Shown: in pieces, positions 25,132 through 33,486 of the stretch
Numbering within the stretch: position 1 is the first letter of the stretch
How the letters are laid out: every line of letters starts with the position of its first letter
Assembly: GCA_019695295.1 (NCBI GenBank)
Contig: JAIBAH010000031.1
Coordinates: forward strand, 1-38,844
Reading direction: 5' to 3'
Length of the DNA: 38,844 nt
Origin: Bacteroidia bacterium
GTDB taxonomy: Bacteria > Bacteroidota > Bacteroidia > J057
Program-made: the position numbers and the translations under genes
Notes under the pieces: model-generated
Told to the model about the DNA's origin: nothing
Databases searched by the model: none
The model's input: the letters and a program-made list of their open reading frames with translations, nothing else

Positions 25132-26319
25132 CTATATTTCCTCCCCTTCCTCCCACTGATACAATTCCCATTCCGGCTGAATTGTGGGATATTTGGTTTT
25201 GAAGGTAGCTCTTACATTTTCGAGGAGGATATTTCTCAGTTCATCGATATTCCATCGCTGGGTTGCGGAGATAAAAACGGTAGTTCCGTGTTCGTGGGCA
25301 AACCAGGTTTTTTCCAGCACATCCCGCTGATCCTGAGGCAATAAATCCGATTTATTGAAAACCATAATGATTTTTTTGTTTTCGATGCCTACTGACCGCA
25401 GGGTTTCGCTCACAACCCGGATATGGTCTTCAAACTGAGGATGAGACACGTCCACGACATGCAGCAAAATATCCGAGTCTTTGGCTTCGGACAAAGTACT
25501 TTTGAAGCACTCCACCAAATGATGCGGCAGTTTTCGGATAAACCCAACTGTATCAGAGAGTAAAAAAGGAGTATGTTCCAGTACCACTTTTCTTACCGTA
25601 GTATCGAGGGTAGCAAATAATTTATTTTCAACCAGGACATCCGATTTAGTGAGCTGATTCATGATAGTGGATTTACCTACATTGGTATATCCCACAAGCG
25701 CCACCCGAACCTGTGCGCCCCGGTTTTTATTTCGTTCGTCGTTTTGTTTCCCGATTTTTTCCAGCTCCTTTTTCAGCAGGGAAATACGGTCTCTCAGAAT
25801 CCGTCGGTCAGTTTCGATTTCCTTCTCTCCGGCTCCCCCCCGCGTTCCGGTACCTCCTCTTTGCCTTTCAAGGTGAGTCCACAATCGGGTAAGACGGGGC
25901 AGCATATACTGATTCTGAGCCAGTTCTACCTGTAATTTGGCCTGAGCCGACTGCGCATGAAGCGAAAAAATATATAAAATCAGAGAACTTCTGTCGAGTA
26001 CTTTCAGCCCGGTTTCCTTCTCAATATTCTTCAGCTGCATAGGAGAAAGCTCATCATCAAAAATCAGAAACTCAATTTCGTTTTCTTTGGCTTTATCAGA
26101 GATTTCCTGCAATTTTCCGGTACCCACGTAAGTAGCCCTGTGAGGTCTGTCCAGATTCTGAATAAAGTTCCCCACTGATTTTACATTTGCTGTTTCTGCC
26201 AGAAAAGCAAGCTCATCCAGGTACTCCTTAGCCTTGACGTATGTTGTTTTCTGGTTTGCAATTCCGATGAGATACGCTTTGACCTCTTTATTCTGAACTA
26301 ATATATTTTTTTCAATCAT
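25132..26319 (-). CDS. hflX: HflX ribosome-associated GTPase
   Basis: This 395-residue GTPase can split stalled or stressed ribosomes. The N-terminal HflX domain (1-200) includes YVGTGKLQE and the hallmark RGGTGTRGGAGE (154-165) followed by a coiled coil (172-200). The G domain has GYTNVGKS (210-217), DTVG (256-259) and NKSD (322-325). Length is typical. The start at 26319 matches the family. A full promoter lies at 26537-26567, giving a leader of about 210 bases. Confidence 0.97.
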   Translation of the reverse strand: MIEKNILVQNKEVKAYLIGIANQKTTYVKAKEYLDELAFLAETANVKSVGNFIQNLDRPHRATYVGTGKLQEISDKAKENEIEFLIFDDELSPMQLKNIEKETGLKVLDRSSLILYIFSLHAQSAQAKLQVELAQNQYMLPRLTRLWTHLERQRGGTGTRGGAGEKEIETDRRILRDRISLLKKELEKIGKQNDERNKNRGAQVRVALVGYTNVGKSTIMNQLTKSDVLVENKLFATLDTTVRKVVLEHTPFLLSDTVGFIRKLPHHLVECFKSTLSEAKDSDILLHVVDVSHPQFEDHIRVVSETLRSVGIENKKIIMVFNKSDLLPQDQRDVLEKTWFAHEHGTTVFISATQRWNIDELRNILLENVRATFKTKYPTIQPEWELYQWEEGEEI

Positions 26320-26536
26320 GAATGATAAATGAAGTTGTGTTTTCTTTTTTACAAAACGGTTTCGATTCCGGATACCTTTTTTCAGGAATTTAATTTTTCC
26401 GGATTATTTCAGAGAGTATAATCAGAGGGCGTATATACTAAAAGCGAAAGTTGCGAAGCAATCGTTAGTACATCTGTTTTCACCAAAGCGAAACCCCTCA
26501 TCCGAAAATTCAGGCTACAAAACTGTTTTCATTCTG

Positions 26537-26567
26537 CAAAGATAACGAATTGCCCTGAAATCACAAA
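26537..26567 (-). promoter_or_regulatory. Bacteroidota-type promoter for hflX
   Basis: On the minus strand TTTG (26567-26564), 19 bp, TATCTTTG (26544-26537). This is a full consensus match about 215 bp before the ATG. Confidence 0.65.
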
Positions 26568-26698
26568 ACGCAGTACCGGATAAAAGCAAGGGAGGAAAAA
26601 CTATCGTTGGGTTCCGTTCTTAATCCGGAAAAGAAACAGGGAAAAAAAGTGAACAAATCGCATGATTTTTATAAATTTAATTATAAAATCCGGAAAAA

Positions 26699-26730
26699 TT
26701 TGCTTCGATTCAGATTTCTCTATACATTTG
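26699..26730 (+). promoter_or_regulatory. Bacteroidota-type promoter for nuoA
   Basis: TTTG (26699-26702), 20 bp, TACATTTG (26723-26730). This is a full consensus match 83 bp before the nuoA ATG. Confidence 0.75.
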
Positions 26731-26813
26731 CCAAACTTTCAGAAAATGAGAAAAAATGAAAGGAAAAAACAACGTTAAATTTATTCAAACAATAATTATC
26801 CAAAAATAGCATT

Positions 26814-27176
26814 ATGGTAGCCTATTTCGGAATGTTTTTAATTATAGGGATTGCGGTAATTCTGGGTGTGATGCTAACCGGACTATCCGGCATTATCGGC
26901 CCCAAGCGCCCGCAGGAAGAAAAATACATGGCTTACGAAAGCGGGATGGACCCTGTGGGTACTGCTCAGGAGCGTTTTTCTGTAAAATTCTATATGATAG
27001 CGATGCTTTTTATCCTTTTTGATATTGAGGTCGTATTCATGTATCCCTGGGCTGTACAATACAAGGAATTACTGAAATTCGGATGGTTTCCTTTTCTGGA
27101 GATGCTAACCTTCATCGTTATTCTTTTTGTAGGATACATCTACGTATATAAAAAAGGAGGCTTAGACTGGGACTAA
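26814..27176 (+). CDS. nuoA: NADH-quinone oxidoreductase subunit A
   Basis: This 120-residue membrane subunit of respiratory complex I has three transmembrane helices (about 4-25, 58-80, 88-112). The conserved loop YESGMDPVGTAQERF and the following FYMIAMLFILFDIEVVFMYPWA are diagnostic of NuoA/ND3. Instead of nuoB, a DinB-family gene follows after only 3 bp; nuoB comes next. Confidence 0.96.
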   Translation: MVAYFGMFLIIGIAVILGVMLTGLSGIIGPKRPQEEKYMAYESGMDPVGTAQERFSVKFYMIAMLFILFDIEVVFMYPWAVQYKELLKFGWFPFLEMLTFIVILFVGYIYVYKKGGLDWD

Positions 27177-27179
27177 ACT

Positions 27180-27665
27180 ATGCATATCACCCTAAAGGAT
27201 CACTGGCAATTTCATCAATGGCGTGTATCGGAGATTACGGCGTGGATTCCTGCGTTTAATCCGGAAATACTCACCGAAAAAAATGAAGGAACCTTTGGAA
27301 GTTTAGACTTACTGGTGAGGCATTTATATTTTGCAGAGTGGGTTTGGTACAGAAGGCTAAAAGGAGACAGCGGCCCTTTTCAGGTAGATGAACTGATTCC
27401 AATGCAGGAAATATGTGTAAAGTGGAGGGAGATTTCAGCATTATGGGCCGAAGAAGTAGATACAGCTCACGAAAGAACGATGACATACAGAAACCTGAGC
27501 GGCGATTTCTTCTCCAGCCATATTTCAGAAGTAATGATGCATCTTGTGGATCATGCGTCCTATCATACCGGGCAGCTGATGACAACTGCAAGAATGAGGG
27601 GAATCACTCCGATTCATACAGGATACATTCATTACCGGAGAATTTTCAACGAACAACAAACATAA
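27180..27665 (+). CDS. DinB family protein encoded between nuoA and nuoB
   Basis: This 161-residue four-helix-bundle protein of the DinB/YfiT type has the metal-binding triad as H48 (RHLYFAEWVWY), H125 and H129 (HLVDHASYHTGQL). Many members are thiol-dependent S-transferases or have unknown roles, and no substrate can be assigned. It starts 3 bp after the nuoA stop and ends 64 bp before nuoB, so it is probably translated from the nuo transcript. A link to complex I is not implied by the family. Confidence 0.88.
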   Translation: MHITLKDHWQFHQWRVSEITAWIPAFNPEILTEKNEGTFGSLDLLVRHLYFAEWVWYRRLKGDSGPFQVDELIPMQEICVKWREISALWAEEVDTAHERTMTYRNLSGDFFSSHISEVMMHLVDHASYHTGQLMTTARMRGITPIHTGYIHYRRIFNEQQT

Positions 27666-27729
27666 AAAATAAACAATCCGGATACATTCCGTGTTTTAAA
27701 TTTCAAGGAACTTATTAATTTGATACAAT

Positions 27730-28215
27730 ATGGGAATCGAAAAGGCGCTTGCTAAACAAGGATTTGCGTTGACTACCTTAGACGCACTCACCAATTGGGC
27801 ACGTACAAATGCAGCCTGGCCAATGCCAATGGGACTTGCCTGCTGTGCAATTGAAATGATGGCATTTGCAGGACCCCGTTACGACGTATCTCGTTTCGGC
27901 AGTGAAGTGTTCCGTTTTTCACCCCGTCAGGCCGATGTAATGATTGTGGCAGGATGGGTAACTTATAAAATGTCTCACGCAATCAAAAGAATCTGGGACC
28001 AGATGCCTGACCCGAAATGGTGTATGGCAATGGGAGCCTGTGCTTCTTCCGGAGGAATGCATCGCGTTTACGGAGTTGTTCAGGGGGTAGATACCTTCCT
28101 GCCCGTAGATGTATATATTCCCGGCTGCCCGCCACGTCCGGAAGTAGTAATTCATGCACTGATGACGCTTCAGCAAAAAATCAGGGATGAACATTCTATC
28201 TTAAAAGACCAATAA
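27730..28215 (+). CDS. nuoB: NADH-quinone oxidoreductase subunit B
   Basis: This 161-residue complex I subunit carries the N2 [4Fe-4S] cluster next to the quinone site. Ligands are visible as the tandem C38-C39 (ACCAIEMM), C104 (GACASSGG) and C133 (PGCPPRPE). Length is normal. A strong terminator starts 14 bp after the stop and no nuoC or nuoD follows, so this locus carries only the A and B subunits. A weak -7-like TTAATTTG lies just upstream. Confidence 0.97.
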   Translation: MGIEKALAKQGFALTTLDALTNWARTNAAWPMPMGLACCAIEMMAFAGPRYDVSRFGSEVFRFSPRQADVMIVAGWVTYKMSHAIKRIWDQMPDPKWCMAMGACASSGGMHRVYGVVQGVDTFLPVDVYIPGCPPRPEVVIHALMTLQQKIRDEHSILKDQ

Positions 28216-28229
28216 AAATGCATTTTCAG

Positions 28230-28268
28230 AAAACACCTTTAAAGAAATTTTTCCTTAGAGGTGTTTTT
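28230..28268 (+). terminator. Intrinsic terminator after nuoB
   Basis: AAAACACCT (28230-28238) pairs with AGGTGTTTT (28259-28267). The stem can extend four more pairs including a G-U wobble (to 28242/28255), and T residues continue on the 3' side. It closes the nuoA-dinB-nuoB transcript. Confidence 0.88.
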
Positions 28269-28300
28269 GCTTTTATACAACCCGTTTATACCATCAGTAT

Positions 28301-28969
28301 ATGTCTCAGTACCCTTTTATAATTTATCCTCATAAGCCAATCAGCCCGGCTGAAATGCTATGGAAAAGTGCAAGTGTATATGAATCAGTCCGCAAACGCA
28401 GGTCTGTAAGGGATATCAGTGATAAGCCTTTCCCCAAAGCGGTAGTCGAAAACCTGATTCGGGTTGCAGGAACGGCTCCTTCAGGTGCAAACCGTCAGCC
28501 GTGGACATTTTGTGTTGTCAGCAATCCTGAGCTCAAAAAACAAATCCGGGAAATGGCAGAAAGAGAAGAATATATCAGCTATACGGAAAGAATGCCTGAA
28601 GAGTGGAAAAATGACCTCGCCCCACTTGGTACAGACTGGCAAAAACCTTTTTTAGAAAAAGCCCCTTATCTGATTGTTGTATTTAAACGGAATTACGAAA
28701 CTGAAGCCGATGGCCACAAGCACAATAATTACTATGTAACAGAATCTGTTGGGCTTGCCTGCGGGTTTCTCCTGATGGCCATTCATGAGGCGGGACTTGT
28801 GGCCCTTACGCATACTCCCAGTCCGATGGATTTTCTTACAAAAGTACTCAACCGGCCTAAAAATGAACGGCCTTTTCTGCTGATTCCGGTAGGTTTACCC
28901 GAAGAAAACGCCAAAGTGCCGGATATTCACAGAAAACCAATAGCGGAAATCAGTGAGTGGTATGAATAA
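28301..28969 (+). CDS. Iodotyrosine-deiodinase-like nitroreductase-family flavoprotein
   Basis: This 222-residue FMN protein of the nitroreductase fold has FMN-phosphate contacts RRSVR (33-37) and PSGANRQPW (60-68). It follows iodotyrosine deiodinase (IYD) rather than general nitroreductases. In animal IYD the substrate zwitterion is held by a Glu, a Tyr four residues later and a downstream Lys; here these correspond to E90, Y94 (EEYISY) and K115 (DWQKPF). The flanking DLAPLGTDW, ESVGLACGFLL, THTPSP and the C-terminal VPDIHRKP also match. The family reductively dehalogenates halotyrosines. The bacterial role and native substrate are unknown. It stands alone after the nuo terminator and ends 3 bp from the convergent SUI1 gene. 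Confidence 0.87.
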   Translation: MSQYPFIIYPHKPISPAEMLWKSASVYESVRKRRSVRDISDKPFPKAVVENLIRVAGTAPSGANRQPWTFCVVSNPELKKQIREMAEREEYISYTERMPEEWKNDLAPLGTDWQKPFLEKAPYLIVVFKRNYETEADGHKHNNYYVTESVGLACGFLLMAIHEAGLVALTHTPSPMDFLTKVLNRPKNERPFLLIPVGLPEENAKVPDIHRKPIAEISEWYE

Positions 28970-28972
28970 AAA

Positions 28973-29329
28973 TCATACGCCTGAGACTTTGTATTTATAA
29001 CCTAAAGCGGAAAGTTCTGCTTTTACTTTTTCGAGAAAAGAGCCCTGAATGATAATTTCGCCTTCTTTTGCGCTTCCGCCACAGGCACATTTATTTTTCA
29101 GGTGTTTTGCCAGTTTTTCCAGATTATCCTGACTTCCCTGAAATCCGGAAATTACAGTAGCTATTTTTCCTCCCTTTAATCTTTTATTCAGGGTTATTTT
29201 CAGATTTTGCTTTTCAGGAGCAGGGGTTTCTACTTCCGGAAGCTCAGTTTGGGGTGAAAAATCCGGGTCGGTAGAATATACAAGCCCGCCCAAATCCGAC
29301 AAAGAAATATTTTTTTTGTTTTTAGACAT
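28973..29329 (-). CDS. SUI1/eIF1-domain translation factor (YciH-like)
   Basis: This 118-residue protein has a disordered, Pro/Glu-rich N-terminal third, then an SUI1 domain: LKITLNKRLKGGKIATVISGFQG, LAKHLKNKCACGGSAKEGEIIIQG and a final KVKAELSALGYKYKVSG. The KCACGG and GGK segments are characteristic. Bacterial members resemble eIF1 and may influence initiation fidelity; the role is poorly defined. It lies 32 bp downstream of the GT2 gene on the same strand. Confidence 0.92.
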   Translation of the reverse strand: MSKNKKNISLSDLGGLVYSTDPDFSPQTELPEVETPAPEKQNLKITLNKRLKGGKIATVISGFQGSQDNLEKLAKHLKNKCACGGSAKEGEIIIQGSFLEKVKAELSALGYKYKVSGV

Positions 29330-29361
29330 AATGGATTTTTTTTGGGATTATACCTTATTTA

Positions 29362-30399
29362 TTAATGCTTTACGATTTCATGGAATACTTTTTTTCCTCT
29401 TACAAAATGCTCAAATACGATACTTCCTCCGAATGTGCCCGTAGTGGGAAAAGAAGAAGGGGGGACAAGCAAGGATTTCCGGGATTTCAGCAGATAGCCA
29501 AGCATACCGTAAAAGGCAAAATGTGCCTGCAAAATAGCCCTGATATTCGGGAAATCCCCTCTCAGCAGCAGCGTTACAGCAAATACCCCGTCCAGACAAA
29601 GCCGAAGAAACACCTTGGGTAAAATCTGATATGCCGGCAAATTCCTGACAAGAACGGAGAGACTGTTTCGGATATTCAGGAAGGTTTTCCGGGGATTGGT
29701 TTTGTTCAGCGTACCTCCGCCTACATGCCAAACCACGCTTTGAGGCTGATATATGATTTTAAAACCATAATTTTTTACTCTCCAGCAAAAATCAATTTCC
29801 TCCATATGAGCAAAAAAAGAAGGCTCAAACAAACCGGTTTTATCTGTTACTGATTTTCGAATCATACAGCAAGCACCCGAAGCCCAGAAGATTTCTGATG
29901 TTTTATCATACTGCTTTTCATCTTTTTCGATAAATTCAAAAACCCGGCCTTTACAAAAAGGATATCCCAGAGAATCTATCCAGCCGCCCGCAGCTCCGGC
30001 ATATTCAAAAGTATCTTTTGCGTGATGTGCCAGAATTTTGGGCTGAATCACTCCTGTATCCGGGTGTTGTTCCATATATTCGGCCATAGGCTCTACCCAG
30101 CCTGGACTTACCTCCACATCGCTGTTGAGCAGGATATAGTAGGGAGTGTCAATATGAGGCAAAGCCAGATTATTGCCCTGAGTAAACCCGTAGTTTTTGT
30201 CTAATACCAGTGTTTTTACCTGCGGAAACTCCGACTGTACGTAAGCTACACTTTCATCCGTAGAGGCATTGTCCACAACCCATATTTCCAAAGCAGGATA
30301 AGTGCTTCGGGTTACAAACGGCAGAAAACGCTCAAGCCAGTGCTTTCCGTTCCAGTTTAATAAAATAACGGCAACTTTGGGGTATTGTAATTCACTCAT
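29362..30399 (-). CDS. GT2 family glycosyltransferase
   Basis: This 345-residue enzyme opens with the GT-A nucleotide-binding VAVILLNWNG and VVDNASTDES (D43, N44), followed by the metal/donor motif NSDVEV (92-97) and a catalytic-type HMEEIDFCWR near 210. The C-terminal part has a hydrophobic segment (about 260-300), suggesting membrane association. It resembles WbbL-type rhamnosyltransferases of cell-surface polysaccharide synthesis, but the sugar is not certain. It is 6 bp downstream of the YbaB/EbfC gene and probably shares its transcript. Confidence 0.92.
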   Translation of the reverse strand: MSELQYPKVAVILLNWNGKHWLERFLPFVTRSTYPALEIWVVDNASTDESVAYVQSEFPQVKTLVLDKNYGFTQGNNLALPHIDTPYYILLNSDVEVSPGWVEPMAEYMEQHPDTGVIQPKILAHHAKDTFEYAGAAGGWIDSLGYPFCKGRVFEFIEKDEKQYDKTSEIFWASGACCMIRKSVTDKTGLFEPSFFAHMEEIDFCWRVKNYGFKIIYQPQSVVWHVGGGTLNKTNPRKTFLNIRNSLSVLVRNLPAYQILPKVFLRLCLDGVFAVTLLLRGDFPNIRAILQAHFAFYGMLGYLLKSRKSLLVPPSSFPTTGTFGGSIVFEHFVRGKKVFHEIVKH

Positions 30400-30405
30400 A
30401 AAGGG

Positions 30406-30744
30406 TTATTTAAATCCGATTTTTCCAAGGTCTAACCCGGGAATATCCGGCAAAATATCTTTAGAGGCTTTTTGCATTTCTTCTTTGCCCATGAGCTCTG
30501 CTTTTTCAATCGCTTTATTCACAGCAGCGGTAACCAAGTCCTGAAGAATTTCCATATCATTTTTATCAATCATGTCAGGGTCAATGGTAATGGACAGTAC
30601 TTTATGATTGGCATTGGCTTTGGCACGCACCATTCCTCCTCCGGCCTCTGCTTCTGCAATTACCGTATCCAATCTGGATTTGGCATCCTGAAAGCGTTGC
30701 TGCATTTCCTGCATTTTCCCCATAATGTCATTGATATTGAACAT
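30406..30744 (-). CDS. ybaB: YbaB/EbfC family nucleoid-associated protein
   Basis: This 112-residue small DNA-binding protein has the family pattern: an N-terminal Met/Gln-rich helix (MGKMQEMQQRFQDAKSRL), a central beta region (GGGMVRAKANANHKVLSITIDP) and a C-terminal helix (LQDLVTAAVNKAIEKAE). Members form tweezer-like dimers that bind DNA broadly. In many bacteria this gene sits with dnaX and recR; here it instead leads into a glycosyltransferase gene 6 bp downstream. Confidence 0.92.
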   Translation of the reverse strand: MFNINDIMGKMQEMQQRFQDAKSRLDTVIAEAEAGGGMVRAKANANHKVLSITIDPDMIDKNDMEILQDLVTAAVNKAIEKAELMGKEEMQKASKDILPDIPGLDLGKIGFK

Positions 30745-30892
30745 AAGATTATACGTTTTATTAAAAGTTTACTTTCACTCCGAAAGGTTTGGTACGAAAT
30801 TTATACTATATTTGTTTTGCCGGAAGGTATTTTAGTGGTGATAAAGACGCTTTAATACACATGAAAAATACCTTTCAAATTAACGAATAAAT

Positions 30893-30924
30893 TTTGATAA
30901 ATAAGCAGATAATGCGTAATTTTG
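30893..30924 (+). promoter_or_regulatory. Bacteroidota-type promoter for the amine oxidase
   Basis: TTTG (30893-30896), 20 bp, TAATTTTG (30917-30924). This is a full consensus match 54 bp before the ATG at 30979 and supports that start. Confidence 0.75.
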
Positions 30925-30978
30925 TTTTTTAATTTTCGAAAAATTATATCAGTATAATAAAAAATAGTGTTTTAAATT

Positions 30979-32556
30979 ATGAAGACACCATTATTAAGTT
31001 TTATCCAAAAAGCCATAAAACTTGCTCAGATTGCGAATCAACCCAACCAGCCTCAGGTAAGTGAACTGATAGAAATGAAAGAGCAGGAGGAGAAGAATTA
31101 CACCCGGAGAAAATTTCTTCAGGATACAGCGAAAGCAGGAGCATTGGTAAGTTTGTCTTCTATTTTCCCGAAAAAATTGCTTTCGGCGCCCCCGATAAAC
31201 GCCAGGATAGCCATAATCGGAGGAGGGATAGCGGGATTATCGGCAGCGCATTATCTCAAAAAAGCAGGTATCGATACATTTACCATTTATGAAGGAGATT
31301 CCAGAACCGGAGGGCGGATTTATACCAAAAAAGACATTATCGGCAATAACTTGTTGACAGAAGTAGGGGGAGAATACATTGACACCTACCACAAAGATAT
31401 GTTTAAGCTGGCAAAAGAGTACGGTCTTGAGATGATAGATACTTTTAAAGACCCGCTGAATCTTAAAAAAGACGCATATTATTTTGAAGGAAGGCATTAT
31501 TCTCTGGAAGAAGTAGTCAGGGAATTTCAGGCGGTATTACCCAAAATTCAGGCTTCTCAAAACGCTCTCGATGAAAACTATACCAACGAAGCCACCCAAA
31601 GTCTGGATTATACCCCTTTGGCAGAGTATCTTGAAAAACTGGGTGCTTCTTCTTGGTTTACCAAAATGCTGGATATCGCCTATACGTCTGAATACGGGCT
31701 TCCTACGGGTGAGCAGTCCAGCCTGAATTTTATTGACATGATTGATACCAGTACCTCCACGGAGTTTAAGATTTTTGGAATCAGTGATGAGCGTTACAAG
31801 ATAAAGGGAGGAAATGGCCTGCTTACTACTCTAATGACTTCTGCACTGCAAAACCATATTCAGACGGATATGAGACTTACAGGGGTATATTCGGTAGGCA
31901 AGCGCTATCAGCTGGTATTCAATGACCGGTCAAGTATAGAAACGGATATTGTCATTATGTGTATTCCTTTCAGTGTATTGAGAAATGTTTCGATGCAGAT
32001 AGAGGGCATGACCAAAGTAAAAAGAATCTGTATAGATGAACTGGGTTATGGAACGAATGCAAAAGTAATGATGGGTTTTTCCAAAAGAGTATGGAGAAAT
32101 GCCGGCTATTTCGGATATTTATTCAATGAATCGGTACATAACGGATGGGACAACGGGCTGTTTCAGAATCACCCGCTGAATGAAGCTGTTGAGGGAGGAT
32201 ATACGGTTTATCTGGGTGGAGAGGACGGATTAAAGGTGCAAAGAGGAGCAGAGCAGGAACTTGCCCGTAAATATGTGGGTATCCTGAATGAGGTGTTTCC
32301 GGGGATTATGGAACATTATAATGGAAAGGCAGCCGTTGCCGACTGGCCTCAGAATCCTTTTGTCAATGCCAGTTATGCCTGCTACAAAGTGGGGCAGTGG
32401 ACTTCTATCTCCGGACTCGAAATGGAACCTGTCGGTAATCTCTACTTTGCCGGGGAGCATTGCTCAGACGAATCGCAGGGCTATATGAACGGAGGCGCAG
32501 AAACCGGTCGAATGGTGGCCAAAACCATCATCCGTAAAATAAAAGGAAAAGAATAG
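30979..32556 (+). CDS. Tat-exported flavin monoamine oxidase family protein
   Basis: This 525-residue FAD amine oxidase has the dinucleotide motif GGGIAGL at 81-87, RTGGRI near 109-114 and the C-terminal FAD signature NLYFAGEHCSDESQGYMNGG. Before it lies a twin-arginine export signal: RRKFLQ (43-48) followed by a hydrophobic stretch and an SAPP-type cleavage region near 69-72. The 42-residue segment before the twin arginines is longer than usual. A second ATG at residue 33 would shorten it, but the promoter position fits the first ATG. The enzyme probably oxidises amines or amino acids in the periplasm; the substrate is unknown. The Cys for covalent FAD seen in animal MAO is not evident. Confidence 0.9.
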   Translation: MKTPLLSFIQKAIKLAQIANQPNQPQVSELIEMKEQEEKNYTRRKFLQDTAKAGALVSLSSIFPKKLLSAPPINARIAIIGGGIAGLSAAHYLKKAGIDTFTIYEGDSRTGGRIYTKKDIIGNNLLTEVGGEYIDTYHKDMFKLAKEYGLEMIDTFKDPLNLKKDAYYFEGRHYSLEEVVREFQAVLPKIQASQNALDENYTNEATQSLDYTPLAEYLEKLGASSWFTKMLDIAYTSEYGLPTGEQSSLNFIDMIDTSTSTEFKIFGISDERYKIKGGNGLLTTLMTSALQNHIQTDMRLTGVYSVGKRYQLVFNDRSSIETDIVIMCIPFSVLRNVSMQIEGMTKVKRICIDELGYGTNAKVMMGFSKRVWRNAGYFGYLFNESVHNGWDNGLFQNHPLNEAVEGGYTVYLGGEDGLKVQRGAEQELARKYVGILNEVFPGIMEHYNGKAAVADWPQNPFVNASYACYKVGQWTSISGLEMEPVGNLYFAGEHCSDESQGYMNGGAETGRMVAKTIIRKIKGKE

Positions 32557-32571
32557 ACCGAAAAACAGGGG

Positions 32572-33486
32572 TTAGTCTTCGATTTCACGCTCCTGATTTT
32601 GCCATAAAGAAGAGAGGGACGCCAGTTTGTATTTTTTATGAATGATAAAAAGGTATATAACGACAGCCGCCAGCCACATAAAAAACATCCGGGTAAAATC
32701 CATGTTTTCATCTATCAGTAAAGCATCCGTTTGTAAAGCAGAGCTTTTAAAAGTAACAAAAACCGAAGCAAAAAGATTGTTTGCGGCGTGAAACCCCAGC
32801 GCAAGTTCCAGTGAATTATCCAAAAGGGTAATTGCGCCGAGAATCAGCCCAAACCCGATATAATAGGCCATAGCAAGCCCCGTTCCCATTGCTGTCACCT
32901 CCGGATTGGCGAGATGCATCGCTCCAAAAGCAACCGAAGTAATGAGGAGTGAAACAATGGGTTTTACCGATAGGTTCCCAATCCCCTGAAGCATATATCC
33001 CCTGAAAAAAATTTCTTCCAGAGAGGTCTGAAGCGGAATCAGACAGACACTGATGATTATCAGTAAGAAAAACCGGAGAGGATTAAATTGAAAAACAAGG
33101 TCAGGTTCAATCAGATAATCTGCCCCCTGAAGAAGCAGATTGAGTACAAACCAAACGCCAAATGAAAAGAATATTTTTTGCCAGTCTATCGTTGCCTTAG
33201 GGGTAATCAAAGATTGGAAATCCCGTAAATGGAGTTTTTTCTGTGCCAGAAACAAGCCGGCAAGCATACCTGCAAAAGGAAGAAGCATCATAAATAGAAC
33301 CAGATTCTTGTCTTCTCCTTCAAAATTCATCTGCCCGGCAGAATCCATATTGCCGGAAGATACTCCGTACAAAACCAAAGGTACAGAAGCAATAAGATTC
33401 CCGCCCAGCATTACCAGAAAAGCAATGATATACGTAAATATCCGTTTATCACCCCTGTAATAAGAACCAAATAAAAACTTTTTCAT
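32572..33486 (-). CDS. CPBP family intramembrane (CAAX-type) metalloprotease
   Basis: This 304-residue protein has about eight membrane helices. The CPBP motifs are E157-E158 with R162 (SLEEIFFRGY), H191 (GAMHLANP) and H233 (GFHAANNLF), all intact, which supports an active intramembrane glutamic/metal protease. Substrates are unknown; bacterial relatives act in peptide maturation or immunity to self-made bacteriocins. Its start overlaps the stop of the antiporter gene in an ATGA arrangement (33483-33486), so translation is probably coupled. Confidence 0.9.
   Translation of the reverse strand: MKKFLFGSYYRGDKRIFTYIIAFLVMLGGNLIASVPLVLYGVSSGNMDSAGQMNFEGEDKNLVLFMMLLPFAGMLAGLFLAQKKLHLRDFQSLITPKATIDWQKIFFSFGVWFVLNLLLQGADYLIEPDLVFQFNPLRFFLLIIISVCLIPLQTSLEEIFFRGYMLQGIGNLSVKPIVSLLITSVAFGAMHLANPEVTAMGTGLAMAYYIGFGLILGAITLLDNSLELALGFHAANNLFASVFVTFKSSALQTDALLIDENMDFTRMFFMWLAAVVIYLFIIHKKYKLASLSSLWQNQEREIED

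Larger units (their letters stand above)
26320..26813. other. Divergent intergenic region between hflX and nuoA
   Basis: These 494 bp have no convincing ORF. They hold two good promoters, one for hflX (minus, 26537-26567) and one for nuoA (plus, 26699-26730). The hflX leader contains a short TTGC-GAA-GCAA hairpin near 26450, but I recognise no known riboswitch. Confidence 0.55.

Noticed and set aside
29365-29622. 85-codon plus-strand ORF inside the GT2 gene
   Set aside because: It is antisense to a gene with clear GT-A motifs and has no features of its own.
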